64,000 bases of DNA from Sphagnum magellanicum (lineage: Eukaryota; Streptophyta; Sphagnopsida; Sphagnales; Sphagnaceae): contig CM038910.1 of NCBI GenBank assembly GCA_021904315.1, positions 22,950,256-23,014,255 on the forward strand. The letters are read 5' to 3'. The translations under genes were made by a program, and so were the position numbers. Shown here piece after piece: positions 1 through 13,500 of the stretch. How positions within the stretch are numbered: the first letter of the stretch is position 1; each line of letters starts with the position of its first letter. Below the pieces are notes generated by a model, which was not told the DNA's origin, searched no databases, and saw only the letters and a program-made list of their open reading frames with translations.

Positions 1-256
1 TCAGTATGTCTTCAGCATGAATGGGATGAGTAATTTTGGTTTTGGCATACAAAATGCTTTTATCAGCTACAAAATGGTCATTATGGCAACTATAATGTGG
101 TTAATCTGCAACTGTGGTGCAGCATGATGCAAGTGGTTAATGACCAGGCTAGGATCACAACTGAAAGAGTCTCAAATTTAGTTTGGAAAGAAAACTGATT
201 CTTCCCAGTTGAAGAGGTAAAATTTGTCAATGACAAGCAGAGTATTGCTCTTCCAG
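1..256 (+). other. Intron of the starch synthase gene
   Basis: No coding stretch that resembles the preceding part of an SS4 protein is visible here. The segment ends in a pyrimidine-rich acceptor (TTGCTCTTCCAG) at 245-256, right before the first recognisable exon. The earlier exons, with the N-terminal ADP-glucose-binding KTGGL-type motif, must lie upstream of the window. Confidence 0.6.
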
Positions 257-3200
257 GTCTCGCTGTATATTTCATTGAGCCATTACACCCAGCCAAATTC
301 TTTTGGCGAGGTCAATTCTATGGTGAACCTGATGACTTCAAGTGGTTCACATATTTCTGCCGAGCAGCACTTGAGTTCTTGCTGCAGTCTGGGAAGCAAC
401 CTGATGTCATTCATTGCCATGATTGGCATACTGCTGTTGTGGTAACTGACTTGGTCTTTCTGCATCTCCTAAATTACAGTGATCAAGAAAGTTGACAAAC
501 CATGACAGGAAGAAGAACTGAAATACTCCTGCTGCAGGCACCCTTGTATTGGGACATCTATGTACCACTTGGCTTGGACTCTGCAAGGCTGGCCTTCACA
601 TGCCACAACTTCGAGTACCAAGGTTCTGAGCCAGCAGGGGCCCTTTGCTTCATGTGGCTTAAATGTGCAGTTGCTGCTGCAGCCAGACCGCATGCAGGAC
701 AATTCATCTCCCAAAACAATAAACCTTCTCAAGGTTGCGTCCTGTAATTTGATTATCATTTTGTTTGGAGCTTCATGCGTGTTGGACTTGCTGTTTGGGT
801 TATGAAGAAATCTGCATTCTGCAATGTGGCAAAGGAGGTGATACTGTATCTTGGTTTGCACATTTATAGTGGATGGAGATTAGCTAAGTACATCTTCATG
901 GATTTGTCTCTGGTAACTGGTTGGCTTTGCATTTGGGGTGCATGTGCCTTTCATCAGTATATCTTTTGATCACAATGACATATGTTACAATTTCTACAAT
1001 TTCTTGGTTGGGCTGACAAGCATGTGTCAAATCAAAAATTACCTGTGTCACTGAACTTGCAGGGAGGACTTGTATTCTCAAATGTTGTGACGACAGTGTC
1101 CCCTACATATGCTCAAGAAGTACTGAGGCCAGAGGTTTGTGAAAAATCTTATCTCAATGTCAAGACTGTTTGATGAATCTAAGAGCTCCTTTTAGGAAAC
1201 TTAGTCATGAGATGAGAAGGCTTTTCTTGTGTGAAAGGGTGCCATTAATCATCTAATCACAAAACTTCTCATTTGCAGGGTGGTAAAGGCTTGCGTCAAA
1301 CCCTACGTCAGCACTCAAGAAAGTTTTTTGGAGTTCTGAATGGCATTAATGATGAGGCATGGAATCCAGTTGCTGACTCTCTCCTTGATCACCAGTACAG
1401 TGCAGATGAATTGAGGGGGAAGGAAGCGAACAAAACAATGTGGAGAGAACACTTGGGACTGGCAACTCAAGGGGATGATGCCAGAAGACCACTTGTAAGC
1501 TGCTATCCATAGTGTTGAAGGTTGTCTTGAAAGCTTGCATCCTGGTGATCAAAGCCATAAGGGTGAGTCATGAAGTATCTGTTTCTCCTTCACAAATTCG
1601 AGTGATTTTTCTGGATGATCCAATATAGGTCATGAAGTCCATGTTTGTCCCCCCACTCGTTATCTATCATTGATTGAAATGAGAGTTTTCACATATGGAC
1701 TTGTGCACACAAACCTCTGATTACAAGGAAAAATGTCCTTTCATGTTTCATTGTTTCTTTGGAGGAGATTTACTGGAGTTGGGGTCTAAGAGGGGAACTG
1801 GAAAGGTGAGGTGGCCAGGTGGGGTGTATAACAAGGCTAGTGCCACAAAAAGGTGTGTACTTGATACACCATTCCATTTACCGCACATTAGAGCGTGGTG
1901 GCCAATTTATCCTTCTAGGCTCTAGTTCAATTCCTCATATTCAGGTGTGGCTCATGCTGCATTGAGCCCATATATACATTCTTTCAAATTTTTTGACAAG
2001 GGATGGATTTAAATTTTCTATTCAAACTATGGTTGTAACTATCTTTAGACTGGTGGTCTATAGCATGAGTTTGAAGGAATTGCACGCCAATTTGATAATC
2101 ACCCTCAAATTCGACTGGTGTTGAAGTATGATGAGGCCCTCTCCCACTCTATCTATGCTGCATCGGACATCTTTGTGATCCCCTCTATATTTGAGCCTTG
2201 TGGTCTCACACAGGTCAGGTGCTCCAATTTTACTTTGACTTTTCAAGATGTTGAGCTAGCAAGGTGATCAATCTGTTTAAAAAGCAGCCTCTTTCAGCTT
2301 TCATTGTCCTTGGCCTCACTCCGCAAGGTGTAGGTCTTTTGTAGCTGATTTTAACAGTGAAGAATTAGACTAGTTCAAGAAACAATGTTCATACAAGTAC
2401 ATGATGAAGTTTGCATCCCTTTGAATATCTTGTTTTGTGTCATAAAAACATCATTTCTTAGTTTAGTTGGGTGACACTGTAATGGCCAACAGTTATTCTG
2501 TTGAATCATTTTTATAGCAGTTATTTGTAATATTTATTGGAGGGTTTTTGGGGCTAACATTCACTGCCCTAAGGCATTTTGGTGTAATGTGCAGTCATAA
2601 ATTATTGCCTTGGTTTTCATGCTGGGTAAGACCCTAAGAGTGGGGCATCCCCAAATTTTGGGCGTGAGCTTGTGTCAGCTCACAGTAGGTCCTTGTTTCA
2701 GGAATGCCCCACTACTGGGGCCTTACCCTACACTCAGTGAGGAATTCTGTACTGATATAGTGAGTGTGTGCTTGCAGATGATAGCAATGCAGTATGGCTC
2801 CATACCAGTAGTCTGTGAAACTGGAGGACTTGCAGACAGGTGAGGGCACTTCTTCACCACACTTTTCTTCTCTCTATAAGAAATCATTTGCACCTTCAGA
2901 TCTCAACAACCAGATTAATTGCCCCTGATATTATAATTGGTGCAACAATTTCTCTCAATTCAGGTTGCTTTCACATCGCAAGGTAGGTGGCATCCTGAGC
3001 AAAGAGAAGACAAAATTTTCACAAAGTTTTGTGTTTCCTGACATGACAGTGTGTTTGATGTGGATAATGAGAGCATTCCCATTGAGAAACACAATGGCTT
3101 CTCATTTCAGTCGCCTGATGAAGAGGTGAGTCAGAATGTTTAATGGCACCATGTTGTGTGTTTAAGATGTCAAAATGTCAAGGAAAGAGAGTGGGAACTG

Positions 3201-3611
3201 TGCATAACAGTTATGTGTGCATGTCAGGATTTCTAAGGGTTTATGTTTGCAAGCCCCAAGCAAATTTCCAGAACATTTTGACATGCAATGATGTCCATGA
3301 TGGTGGACTGTTTCCATATGACCATCATACCTGGATTTCCTGACAGGTTAATGATTGCAAGGTTTCCAAAAATTTCCAAGGGATTCCACACTTTTGACAT
3401 AAGTGGTTAGTCTGTGCTCTCAATGTTTCCTGTGCAGGGATTGAATTGGGCTTTGTACCGAGCAATCTCCTACTACAAGAAAAAACCAGATTGGTGGAGG
3501 AAACTGGTGAAAAAGGTGATGAAGATTGATTTCAGCTGGGACATTTCAGCTGATCAGTATGTGGATCTTTACAACCAAATTGTAACAAATGTGCACATAA
3601 CCAAGGCATGA
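257..3611 (+). CDS. SS4: Starch synthase 4-like (GT5), 3' nine exons, one frameshift
   Basis: Plastid soluble starch synthase transferring glucose from ADP-glucose to alpha-1,4-glucan; SS4 enzymes are known for starch granule initiation. Exons inferred: 257-441, 538-733, 1063-1134, 1279-1494, 1819-1944, 2064-2213, 2778-2839, 3050-3125 and 3438-3611 (TGA 3609-3611), about 419 residues of the GT-B catalytic region. All introns are GT-AG, 96-564 bp. Visible motifs: [20 protein letters not shown] and HCHDWH in the first exon; [38 protein letters not shown] with the conserved Arg and Lys; [36 protein letters not shown] with the catalytic-region Glu; [14 protein letters not shown] and the C-terminal KIDFSW are typical of SS4 rather than SS3. 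Exon 538-733 is 196 nt where 195 is needed: an extra base within CCCTTT (641-646) puts the remainder in another frame. All other exons are open and phase-consistent, so this is either a sequencing error or a recent lesion. The family's basic residues before TGGL read Cys-Glu here. Confidence 0.9.
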
Positions 3612-5930
3612 GTTCTGACACAATGCTGCACTCCCTGTCTCCAGATGGCAAACTATCTTGGTTGAGGGTCATATTCCAACTCTATGAATTTGATTTCTAG
3701 TTTGTCAACACTGTTTGCATCAGATTTTTCACTCTCCAAAGGAAATATTTCCCCTAGAGAGTCCCTCACTGGATATGACATCAGGTCTAGTCCAGATTCC
3801 AATGGGCCACTCAGATGTACAGTCCTTCCTGACACAAGGAATGAGACCCAGAATCCTAATCAATTTGAGGATTCTAATGAAGTTTGTGACAGCAAAATTC
3901 TGGCTGCTCTTTGCTGTACATGAGCACTAGTGTATGGTGAATAGCCATAGGTCCTAGAGCTGAAGAAAGAACCTAAACATGGTTCAATTGCAACTCGAAT
4001 GATAGCTAATCTCCAGTCTTTGGAAGGCATAATACATCTAGACAATTTGGAATTGCAACAACTCTTTTAGTTTGTTCAGAAAATACTTCTTCAAACACAG
4101 ATTATTCGTATCTGCTGACTTGAATAACTGAAAAACCTTTCTTGAGACTCAACTGGTTTTGGAGTGAGATAATTCATTTACTTTTGAAGGCTTTTCTGTA
4201 ATTGAGATTGCCTGTGGTTTCAGTTTGATGTCACTCATGGTGAAAAGTAGGATACAGCATAAATGCCAAGAGTATCTTATTCACAGACCTTTCACTATAT
4301 CACTTGTGAGTCAACTGCAGAGACACTGTTTATGCCCTGTTAGACCTGTCTCCACCTAACAGAATACAACCTTGCCCTGTTGAGCTCCCCATGTCCCTAG
4401 GTGGAATAGGGTTTGTTTTGGTTTCTGTCTGTTCTGACAGAAGTGATGCACATTAGTCCTAATCCCCCAGTTCTGTTTCCTTGACTTCCACTTAATGTGA
4501 GCACAAGTGATGACAACATCAAAGTATTATCTCTACATAGATAATGACCAACTCCATCATTAACACATTCATATCACCAAGATTTCTACGAGTGCTAATT
4601 AAGGTCTTCACACAACTGATGGGACATCTTTTTCTGTGTTTTTGTTTGTCACTCAGTATATTCATGTCGTTGTAAAGTTGTTGCATTTTCAGGGAATGTA
4701 AGCAGATACCAGCTGGAGCATAATATTGCTTGTGCATTGCAATGCTTTTATGCAAGGGATGCTAGAGTACTGGCATTCAAGGAGATGTGATATCAGTCTG
4801 GTATATACATATGTCAAAATCTATTTTCTTTTCAATAGCACTCTAGGGATCAAGATATGAGTAGATCAATCACCCAGAACAACAGATATCAAGTATAAAC
4901 TTCTCCAGCACTTGTAGGAATTGACTATGATCAATGGAACATTTTTTGAGACCTATAGAAAATGCTTCAGTGCTCAAAATCAACAATATATACCAAGTCA
5001 AAATTTTACAAACAAGCTATGTTACACATAGTTTGAAACTTCCTCCATCTTGCAACATGCCATTCATGTTGCCTTTACTTTAACAATAGATGCATTCTAC
5101 AACCTCCAAATGGATGGCTTATAACAGGTGCACAAAAGGAAGAAGAGAAGTATTCTATCATTGTGATTACATGAAAAAGTTAATACATGTCTAGTAGGGT
5201 CTAGGTTTTTGACTACTGCCTTAGATTCATACTGGGGACAACATCACTGTGCTCAGGTTATACAAGCATGGTAGGTCCTTTCATAGCAATGCAAAGATCT
5301 GGCTCATACTGGCCCCAAAAATGTATACCGAATGATGGAACATTCAATATCTCTTATTATACTCCATTCACATAGTGTTAGGAGGCTACTATGAAAATAG
5401 GTTAACACTTTAGTTCACATTATAAAACTAACAGGTATGATAACTTTACCATTAACCTCAATGATACGTTGCTATGGAAAGATGGTACATCACACAGTCA
5501 GTCATGCAACATTTTAACAATATTGATTCACATCTACACGTAGAGGTAGCAAGAAAAATTATCATGTCATCACTTCATAGCTTTTTGCACAACTTTGCAT
5601 CATTTTTTGCATTCACAATGTCAAGGTTTTTGCATTGTGTCAAAGCTTTTTCTAATGTTCATCTTCTTTTGTAGTGTCACTTCGCTTTCTATTGCCTCAC
5701 CATCACTCTTCCATCTTTTCATGTCTGCATTTGGTCTACTTCAATTAGCTTCACTTGCACTTTGTATCTATGTGATGTGCACCCCATTTCTACTATATTG
5801 CATCACCATTGCAATCAACTGTACTTTTTCATCACAATTGTCATGTTTCTACTACTTGAATGTGGCTTCATTATTTGCAACATTTCACAGTGAGCTTTGA
5901 CATTTTATTTTTCTTACAATTATATTATAA
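3612..5930. other. Intergenic, 3' flank of SS4
   Basis: Presumed 3' UTR and downstream DNA of the starch synthase gene. The open frames here (for example 3684-3923 and 5595-5900) lack splice context or a recognisable family, and the latter is simply T-rich. No RNA gene or repeat could be supported. Confidence 0.5.
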
Positions 5931-7150
5931 TTGGATCAAGACCTATTGTATTTCAATGTGCACATTGAATTGATGGATGCAACCAAGATTCATAAAGCTC
6001 TTGTAATTGGGTGTATAGTGTTTTTGATAAAAATCCTTCAAGAGCTTGTTATTGCCAATCTAGCTTTTTTGGTTTTGAACTTTGACACAACCCTAGAAGC
6101 AATTTCATGCAATTTTGTTCTCTTTGCAAGGCTTCATGATTTTCATATGTCAAGTGCTCTCAATTTTTTATTTGTTGAGTAATTAGTAATTAGGATACTA
6201 GGTGAAACCAAGGTCCACAACTTGGTTCATTATGTTTTTGCTCACTAAATATGATGATGAATGTTAGGTCAAAAACTATAGGATGACAAAAGTAACGTTG
6301 TTTCACATAGCCAAAAGGTTCAAAGCTCAAATCGTTCACAAAACATGAAGTACAAGTCAATTTCTATGGAAATGTGGGTGGCATGTGTCATCTACAAGTT
6401 GGCACAAAATGTATCTCTCCTAATTTGCTCTAAATTATTTGCTTTGGGAAAATCAATATTGTTATGTGTTCTTCATGAAGCCATCTATGCAATCAACAAA
6501 ATGTTCAAAAGTTTGATTTCTTGGCCAAATGAACACAAAATGCATGTGGTGATGGTGGACTTTGAGAACTAATGTGGCGTACCTTCTATACAAGGTGCCA
6601 TCAACGAAGCACACATTTCCATCACAAAACTTCAATTAATGTCCTTTGTTGAAGAGTATTACTACCACATGACCTTGGCGATCACAACATCATTGTGCAA
6701 GTTGTTGATTCAAAGAAACAATTTACTAAACTATTTGTTGGCCTTCTTGGTAGTGTCACCAATTCCAAAATATTAAGGAGATCTACACTCTACAAACATG
6801 CTCAATATCAAGGTTTATTCAATCCCCAAAAAAATATGGATGTTATTCCTCCATATTTACTTGGGGACAAAGGCTATTTTTTGATCTTTTAGATCATGAA
6901 ACCTTACAAGGAAAAAGGGCAACATAAATGTTGTTGTACAACAAGAAGCACAAGCATGGGATATTAGTTGTGGAAAACTTTGTTGGCATCTTGAAAACAA
7001 TGTTTCAAGAGCTAATCAAGAAATTTGCACATGAGACATTTTTACCAAATGCCTTCATATGTTGCTACATATTTCATAGTCTACTATGCAACCAAGGTGA
7101 TTCTTAGATTGAGATGTAGATGCACATTCGAAAAGGGGAAGGTGAAAAAT
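5931..7150 (+). mobile_element. Decayed PIF/Harbinger transposase
   Basis: Remnants of a DDE_Tnp_4 (PIF/Harbinger) transposase are spread over three frames with many stops and shifts. In order: a helix-rich segment near 6345-6570 (LISWPNEHKMHVVMVDFEN), then a piece near 6580-6650 reading SIQGAINEAHIS, which corresponds to the family's GxIDGTHI region carrying the first catalytic Asp (here Asp-Gly has become Asn-Glu). Next comes 6695-6892 with VGLLGSVTNSKILRRSTLY and LLGDKGY, which includes the second-Asp region. Last is 6940-7080 with the VENFVGILK / VATYF-type tail. The catalytic acids are partly lost, so it cannot encode an active enzyme. Terminal inverted repeats and a 3-bp target duplication were not located. 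Confidence 0.75.
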
Positions 7151-9872
7151 TGAATCTTCAATAAACAATTGATATACACAAAGGCCAAAATGCAAATGAA
7201 CCAATAGATCCTCATGTTATTGACAATTGTGAAAAGTTTAAAAAATGTTTACACAAGGAGCTAACCCACTACCATGACCAACATATAACACTTGTTCATG
7301 AATCACAAGGATATGTCAACTCTAAACCCATTTCATGCATCAAAACTTTTCATGGAATACTTCACACCCTTATCACAAAATTGAAGTTGTTTTATCACTT
7401 TCAAGTTTTGTACATCATCCAAAATAATGAAGAGATTTTGTTTCACCAATTTTTTTTGCATTTTTCTAAAGTTACATTGTTGCACATAACTTGTGTATGA
7501 AAGGCCTTGTTGAAATTTTGTGTCTTTTCCTCCTTTAAGACAATATTTGAATACATGTCATAAAATCTCATTACACAACATTTTGTTGTTGGTTGCAATA
7601 AGATCACATGTTAAAAATACAACCCCATCTTGGAATGTTGAATTCATTTCCTTGACATTATTTGCTTAGGTTGACATGGATTTTGACTTTTGCATCTATT
7701 TGTATTTATATGCTATAGATTTTGCAATGCAAGTTTTCCTTGATCTAGCCTCTCCACATATAATCACAACTTTACTTCCAAGCTTTCAATTTTCAAGCGT
7801 TTCTCTCACTTTAACTTCCATGTGTTCCTACACCACAACTTGTGGATCATGATCAAAACCCAAAGGATTAGGTGGATTATCCATTTTTTTCCCAAGTATG
7901 ATTTTGTGAACTTCTTCATCTTGGATCATTTTGGGATCTCTTTAAAAGTGTCAACTTTATTTGGATGGTGTTTAGCAATTGTTCAAGGAATGTTTCGACC
8001 TTGATCATCCATGCAAACCAACAATTGTTTCACAATTCAACATCTTATGGTTTTGTTCATCCAACAATCAATAAGTGCTTTCCAAGGGTCTCCTTAAACA
8101 CTCATTGTTAGACAATGAATAAACCCTTAATGCAACATCCCATGCATCCTTCTTGTCCTCTAGCTTGGCATGCAAATGCTCAAACTTTTGAAATGCTTTT
8201 AAAGCACAATACCACCTTTTGTGATATTGTTGTTATATAGTTGCAATTTTTGTTGTGACATCCAAAACACAACTTGCAATAACTAACTCTACCATAGCTT
8301 CTTTTCCTTTTTTCTTTATTGCAATAACATAATTAGTTATTTGCCACATAGTTTGGAAATACATCAAACAAGTTCATCTAACAAATGTCAAATGTTAATT
8401 ATGGAATATGGGAACACCTAGTTCTAGCTTTTAAAGTCATGTTTGGACTTAATGATGTACACTCAATATAGTTAAACATGGACCATAGATTTATGCAACA
8501 TTATAAAATCAATTGATTTTTCATTTTTCAAATTCTCCATCATTGTCCATGATGCAAACTCAAGTTACAATAGTTCTAACACAAGGTACAAGTTGCCATA
8601 AAAACAATCCATTTGTATAAGCATTAAACAAGCTCAAAAATATTTTCTTACTTTAGTTGTGGGACATAAATATCCATTGACATGAAAACAATACACAAAG
8701 AAAAAACTTTTCAAATTGACTTTGTAACCTTCATGAAAATAGAAAGGTAGAAACTTATTTACATTGTCAATATTAATTCAATTGTCTGAAACATTATTTC
8801 AAATACCTCATTCACTTCAAAAAGGTTGCAACCTTTTATAACATCTTAGGCAAATCTAACTTCAAAAGAAGCTACAACTCTTTCAAACTGAATGAGATAA
8901 TTGAGATAAAACATGTCCACTAAACATGTTATTATCTTAGTTTTCCTACTAAAAGTATCAATAGTACCATCTGTATTCATTCTTTGAAATACGCATAATA
9001 TTATATTTTCTATAAGGTTGTCAGACACCACATTAGGCACCCTCAAAAGTCTAAAAATGTCACAAAAAGGTTTTATACCCCCTTTTGAAATTTGAAATGT
9101 TAATGTTAATATAAAATATATATTATTTTTCTTAATTCTTATAGATCATTTGTAGAATGTAGTTCCAACCTAAACTAAATTATTTTATGGCAACACTATA
9201 CCTTTAAACTCTATTAACACAAGAAGAAATGTTGTCCTTTTTCACTTTCACACATTGCAACTATTGTTTGATTTGACTACATTTCAACTACATTTGACCA
9301 TCTTAAGTTTGTAAGTGGTTTGTTGTGGTAATTAATGATCAATATTGTTCATAATTGCTACATTAACTATGTTGCTCACTTATGAGTATAATTTGGACCC
9401 TATCTTATTCTTTTATAGTTTCAAATTGTTGATGGAAATTGAAGTAACCTTTAACTATAATGCATTACAATGGGTTAGTAATTTTTTTCACATCTCTTCA
9501 ATTATCAACATGTGTGTACATTAATTAAACCATTCATTTTTAATATGTTAAAATCACTATTCACAAGTTGCATCTTACAATTATTAAAATATATTAAAAC
9601 ACATGCAATTCAATGTTTTGCAATTATACTTGAATGGTTTAGTGAGTTTTTTTCATATTTCTTGAATTATTAACATTTTTGCATGAGTTGAATCATTCAC
9701 TTTGAGATTATTGAAACCATTATTCAAATGTTACATATTGCACTTATTAGTATATATTGAAACACACATAACAATTTAATGTTTCACATTTATACTTGAA
9801 CATGTTGGTGAATTTTTTCACATCTTTTGAATTATCAACATTTGCACATGAGTTGAATCATTTATTTTGAAC
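7151..9872. other. AT-rich DNA without a supported gene
   Basis: Mostly T-rich or A-rich sequence. On the minus strand near 8060-8210 a short coding-like stretch can be read (KLEDKKDAWDVALRVYSL) followed by stops. It may be another transposon fragment but is too short to assign. Nothing else was supported. Confidence 0.4.
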
Positions 9873-10560
9873 TAGTGGTACCCGTGACCTTCGGACACCC
9901 GTGGCTATGCCACTCCAGCCACCCCGAACGCGCAGTGGTCCCGACCGACGTTGTGCAAATATCAGAATCAGCCGTGTGTACCCTCATGTTATCAGTCTGG
10001 GTATTTACTCCCTTATTCAACATGAGAAAACCCAAAACCCCGGTTCTGACATTTTGAACTTTGGTTCCCGAAAGTTTTGGAAATTTCCGAAAACACGCTC
10101 CTTTATATAACCGTCGGTTCTTTCGGTAGTGGGGGGGGGGAAGGGAAGGTTTTTATATGCGCCTCTGGTGTGGTGGGAGAAGGATGCGATCCGACCGTCA
10201 TTCCTACCCTTTAGACGGCTGCAATGCTTTGTGGAGATAGTTTGTACACGGAAACCATGGTGGTCCAACCCCTGTCACAAACTAACACCGGTCGCCCGTT
10301 GCTTCACCGGCTTCTCCCTCCCCCACCCCCCAAAACCCCCGTCACAAATTGACTGATAGATAGACGTAATGAATTAATATATAAAATATCTGAAAATTAA
10401 CAGTGGGACCTCGTTTCCAGTTTCTCTTCGCCACCACGACCTGCACCTGGTTTTCGAGACCTCGTTTTTGTCAACTGGGGGGTTGCAGAATCGGCCTCGC
10501 AAATTAATGGGTCGGAATGGCATGTCACAAATAAACAAGAGAATTAATATATATGATGTG
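9873..10560. repeat. GC-rich island, probable unclassified repeat
   Basis: About 690 bp with clearly higher G+C than the flanks, which are about 30% G+C. It starts with two near-direct copies of ACCCGTG (gtACCCGTGacc, acACCCGTGgc) around 9880-9903. It includes a TTTATATAA TATA-like stretch near 10102-10110 and a run of ten G at 10131-10140. It closes with two related motifs, GTCACAAAT...GAATTAATATATA, at 10341-10383 and 10524-10553. The short open frames on both strands have no recognisable product. The duplicated AT-rich motif suggests the end of a transposable element, but no family could be assigned. Confidence 0.4.
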
Positions 10561-13500
10561 TTAAATCCATTATTCACAATCTGCATTTTGCATTCACCAC
10601 AATTTTTTGAAATGAATGTATAAAAGTTAGGTAGGTCTCACATTTATATTTGAATGGGTTAATGATTAGGTCAAATGTTCATGCATGCCAAGTTTAGGAT
10701 GCATGCAAACCTTTAAATTTTTTTTCATATATTAAATTTTTATACAATTATGTAAATTAAAATGCATGTTTTTCCTTAGTTTTTTTAGGCACAAGGATAA
10801 ATTTTTTATTACAAATGTTCACGGTGCCACACCAAAAACCCCCAAAAATAATCCTTAATTTTTCCCCCGTTGTTTCTCTTGTTGTATGAAAAAAATAATA
10901 CATGTTTTTTTTAAATGATTAATTATTTTTAAATTTAAAATTATAAAATTTTATGTTTTAAAATTATTATTATTATTATAAATTATCAATATTTTCTTAT
11001 TATTATTTATATTTTAAACATGATTTATCACTTTTTAGAGCTTGTTTTTGTTACAAGTTTATGTTTAAATATTTAAAGGTGAATTAAAATGTTTATTTAT
11101 TTATTTTTAAATGAAGGAATTTTTTTATCTTTTAATTTTTTCAAATGTGCAGTGTTCTTCAAGATCATCCACAAGAAAATTTAACCATGTGTTGGCTATA
11201 GACCATGTATATGGAGGTATAAATTTGTTAACATACTTCTATATTTTGGCAACAAGTCCTATAACCCATTGTAGAACTACATTTGCTTAAAGTCATTTCA
11301 AAACTTGAACCCTAGGTAGGTTACAATACAACCCCTCAATCCAATTTTTATTTAGTTAATATGTTTATTAGTGTTAGTTAAGGTTAGTTTTAGGGTTTAA
11401 GGTGGCCACATTATAATGTAGTGGTGAGGAAAGATATAACAATCTTTTATTTGTAAGAAAAAAACCCAATTCCTCTTGAGTCTATTGTGTTTATTTACAT
11501 TGTTTCTTTGTTTTCATATGTTTTTTCTTGGCTACATTTGCATTGTTGTTGCTCATATTCACCTTACTAATTGTTATCACCTTGTTGTTTGTTCTAACCT
11601 TGTTGCATGTCGTTAGTTTTGTTGCTCATCATTACCCTATTGTTGTTCATCATTGCATTATTGTTAAATGAGGTACCATCATTGATTTTGCCTATCATTG
11701 TTATTTCTCATTCTCACCTTGTCACTCATCTTACTTCCTTTTTTTGTGGTGATAATATCCTCCCCCCTCAAGCCCAACCTTCAATGTGCAAGTTGTTTGT
11801 AAGCAAGGAACATTGTGGAGGTTGCAACAACCTTTGCACTTCAAGAAGGTGAGATTTTTTTCCTTTTGGTGTTTGCTAGGCTTTGATTTTTCTTCTCATG
11901 TATGATTCTTTTGTTATTTACAAAGTTTTCTTCATATATTTTGTTTAGGTTTTGGGTTTTGGGTATATTGGGGTTGTTGAATTTTTGTTGGGATATGTTT
12001 GCGGATGATCATCTATTGCAAATCACATTCTGATTTGAAATGAATGGGAGTCATTTTGACTTGCGCTCTTTAATCCCATCTTTGTAAACAATGACTAACT
12101 TTCATTTACACTTGTGTGTGTCATAGTGGATTTCATAATTTGGGTTTTAGGGGAAAGAGACATTAAATCATATATATTTCTGGTGAAAGGCAAATAGTAG
12201 CCAAAAGTCATAAAAAAATATTTGCATGTTCTCGATAGATATGAATTTTGAAAAAATCTCGTATTAATTGGTCAAATGACTAATAAAGGAATTACAACAA
12301 TGTATGACAAAGATTTGTGCAAGATGTATTTTGGACAAGGTTAAGATAATAAACTTGTCATGGTTAGAGATAAAGAAAATTAATTGTGGACATGGTTGCC
12401 AAAAGGGACATCCCTTGCATGGTTCTTCTTTCACAATCTTAGCAATAGGATATATGATGGCAATAGACATCCTATTCCCAAGAATGTATGGAATTGTGGT
12501 TGGCCATGCACTTGTCCATGTGACCTATTTGTTTTTTTCCCATTCCATGATGATTTGGGTGGTTTCACCCATCCACTATTATGCATTTTCATGTAATTAC
12601 ACATAATCATCAACTCTCATTTTGCCTTTCTTAAGTTGACCAATAGTTCCCATGCGTTAAACATTGTGGCATGTGAATGAAAGGTGTTCTTCAAACTTTT
12701 TATCAACCAATTATCATATTCTTCTAGATATCTTTCATTACCATGATATGTGACCATCCCATCATTTGCACATGGGTCTTCACCTCCACCCACTAGGTGA
12801 ACCCTTCTTTCCACACATTAGAATATTTTGATGTTGGATTCACATGGAAATTTAGGACTTTTAGGAAATTTAAATTATTTAAGAAAATTATCATTGGTTT
12901 TTCATGATTAAATTTAGTTAGGTAAGTGTCAAATGGTTTTTTTTATTGGTCAAAACATGGTTTTCATGAAGCTCACATGGTTTTTATGATTATGTAGCCA
13001 TGTAATTATGATTATGTAATCATGTAATAAAAAAACTAGCATGTAATCCTAATCTTGTGGTCATAAACACAACTGAACTTTAGACAAAGTTGCTATGATG
13101 ATACAAATATGATTACATGATTAAAACTTAGTCATAGTTGTGTGATGGCATTAATCATGTGTGGTTAATTAAAAATCAACCATCAAAATGGAAAGAGTCA
13201 AGGATTTGGTTTGTTTTTTCAAGTTAAGATTACATCTAGATAATTTTAATTTTGAAAATAGAGCTCCTAATACTTCCCAATTATTCACAAGTCTAGTCCT
13301 AATATTCACCACATCAACTTGGTTTCTTCTTCAACCCCTATGCAAATTTATGATATTTAATTAACTATTGCATGTTATTTACAACAAGAACTTCACATCA
13401 CCATTCTAATGTATGGACTCTACATGTCTTCAACCACCCTCCTCATGCTTTGCTTTCTAGTTAACAAAATTTGGGTTACAAGGTGTAAATGCTCCAATAA

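Noticed and set aside
1495-1565. Apparent degenerate continuation of the starch synthase exon with stop codons, suggesting a pseudogene
   Set aside because: GTAAGC at 1495 is a normal donor. The expected [12 protein letters not shown] sequence starts intact at 1819 after a GGCCAG acceptor, so 1495-1818 is simply an intron.
5595-5900. 101-residue hydrophobic frame as a membrane protein
   Set aside because: The hydrophobicity follows from T-rich DNA. There is no start context, no family resemblance and it borders a decayed transposon.
10131-10140. G10 run as a quadruplex or regulatory site
   Set aside because: A single homopolymer with no further G tracts at proper spacing on the same strand; more likely slippage.
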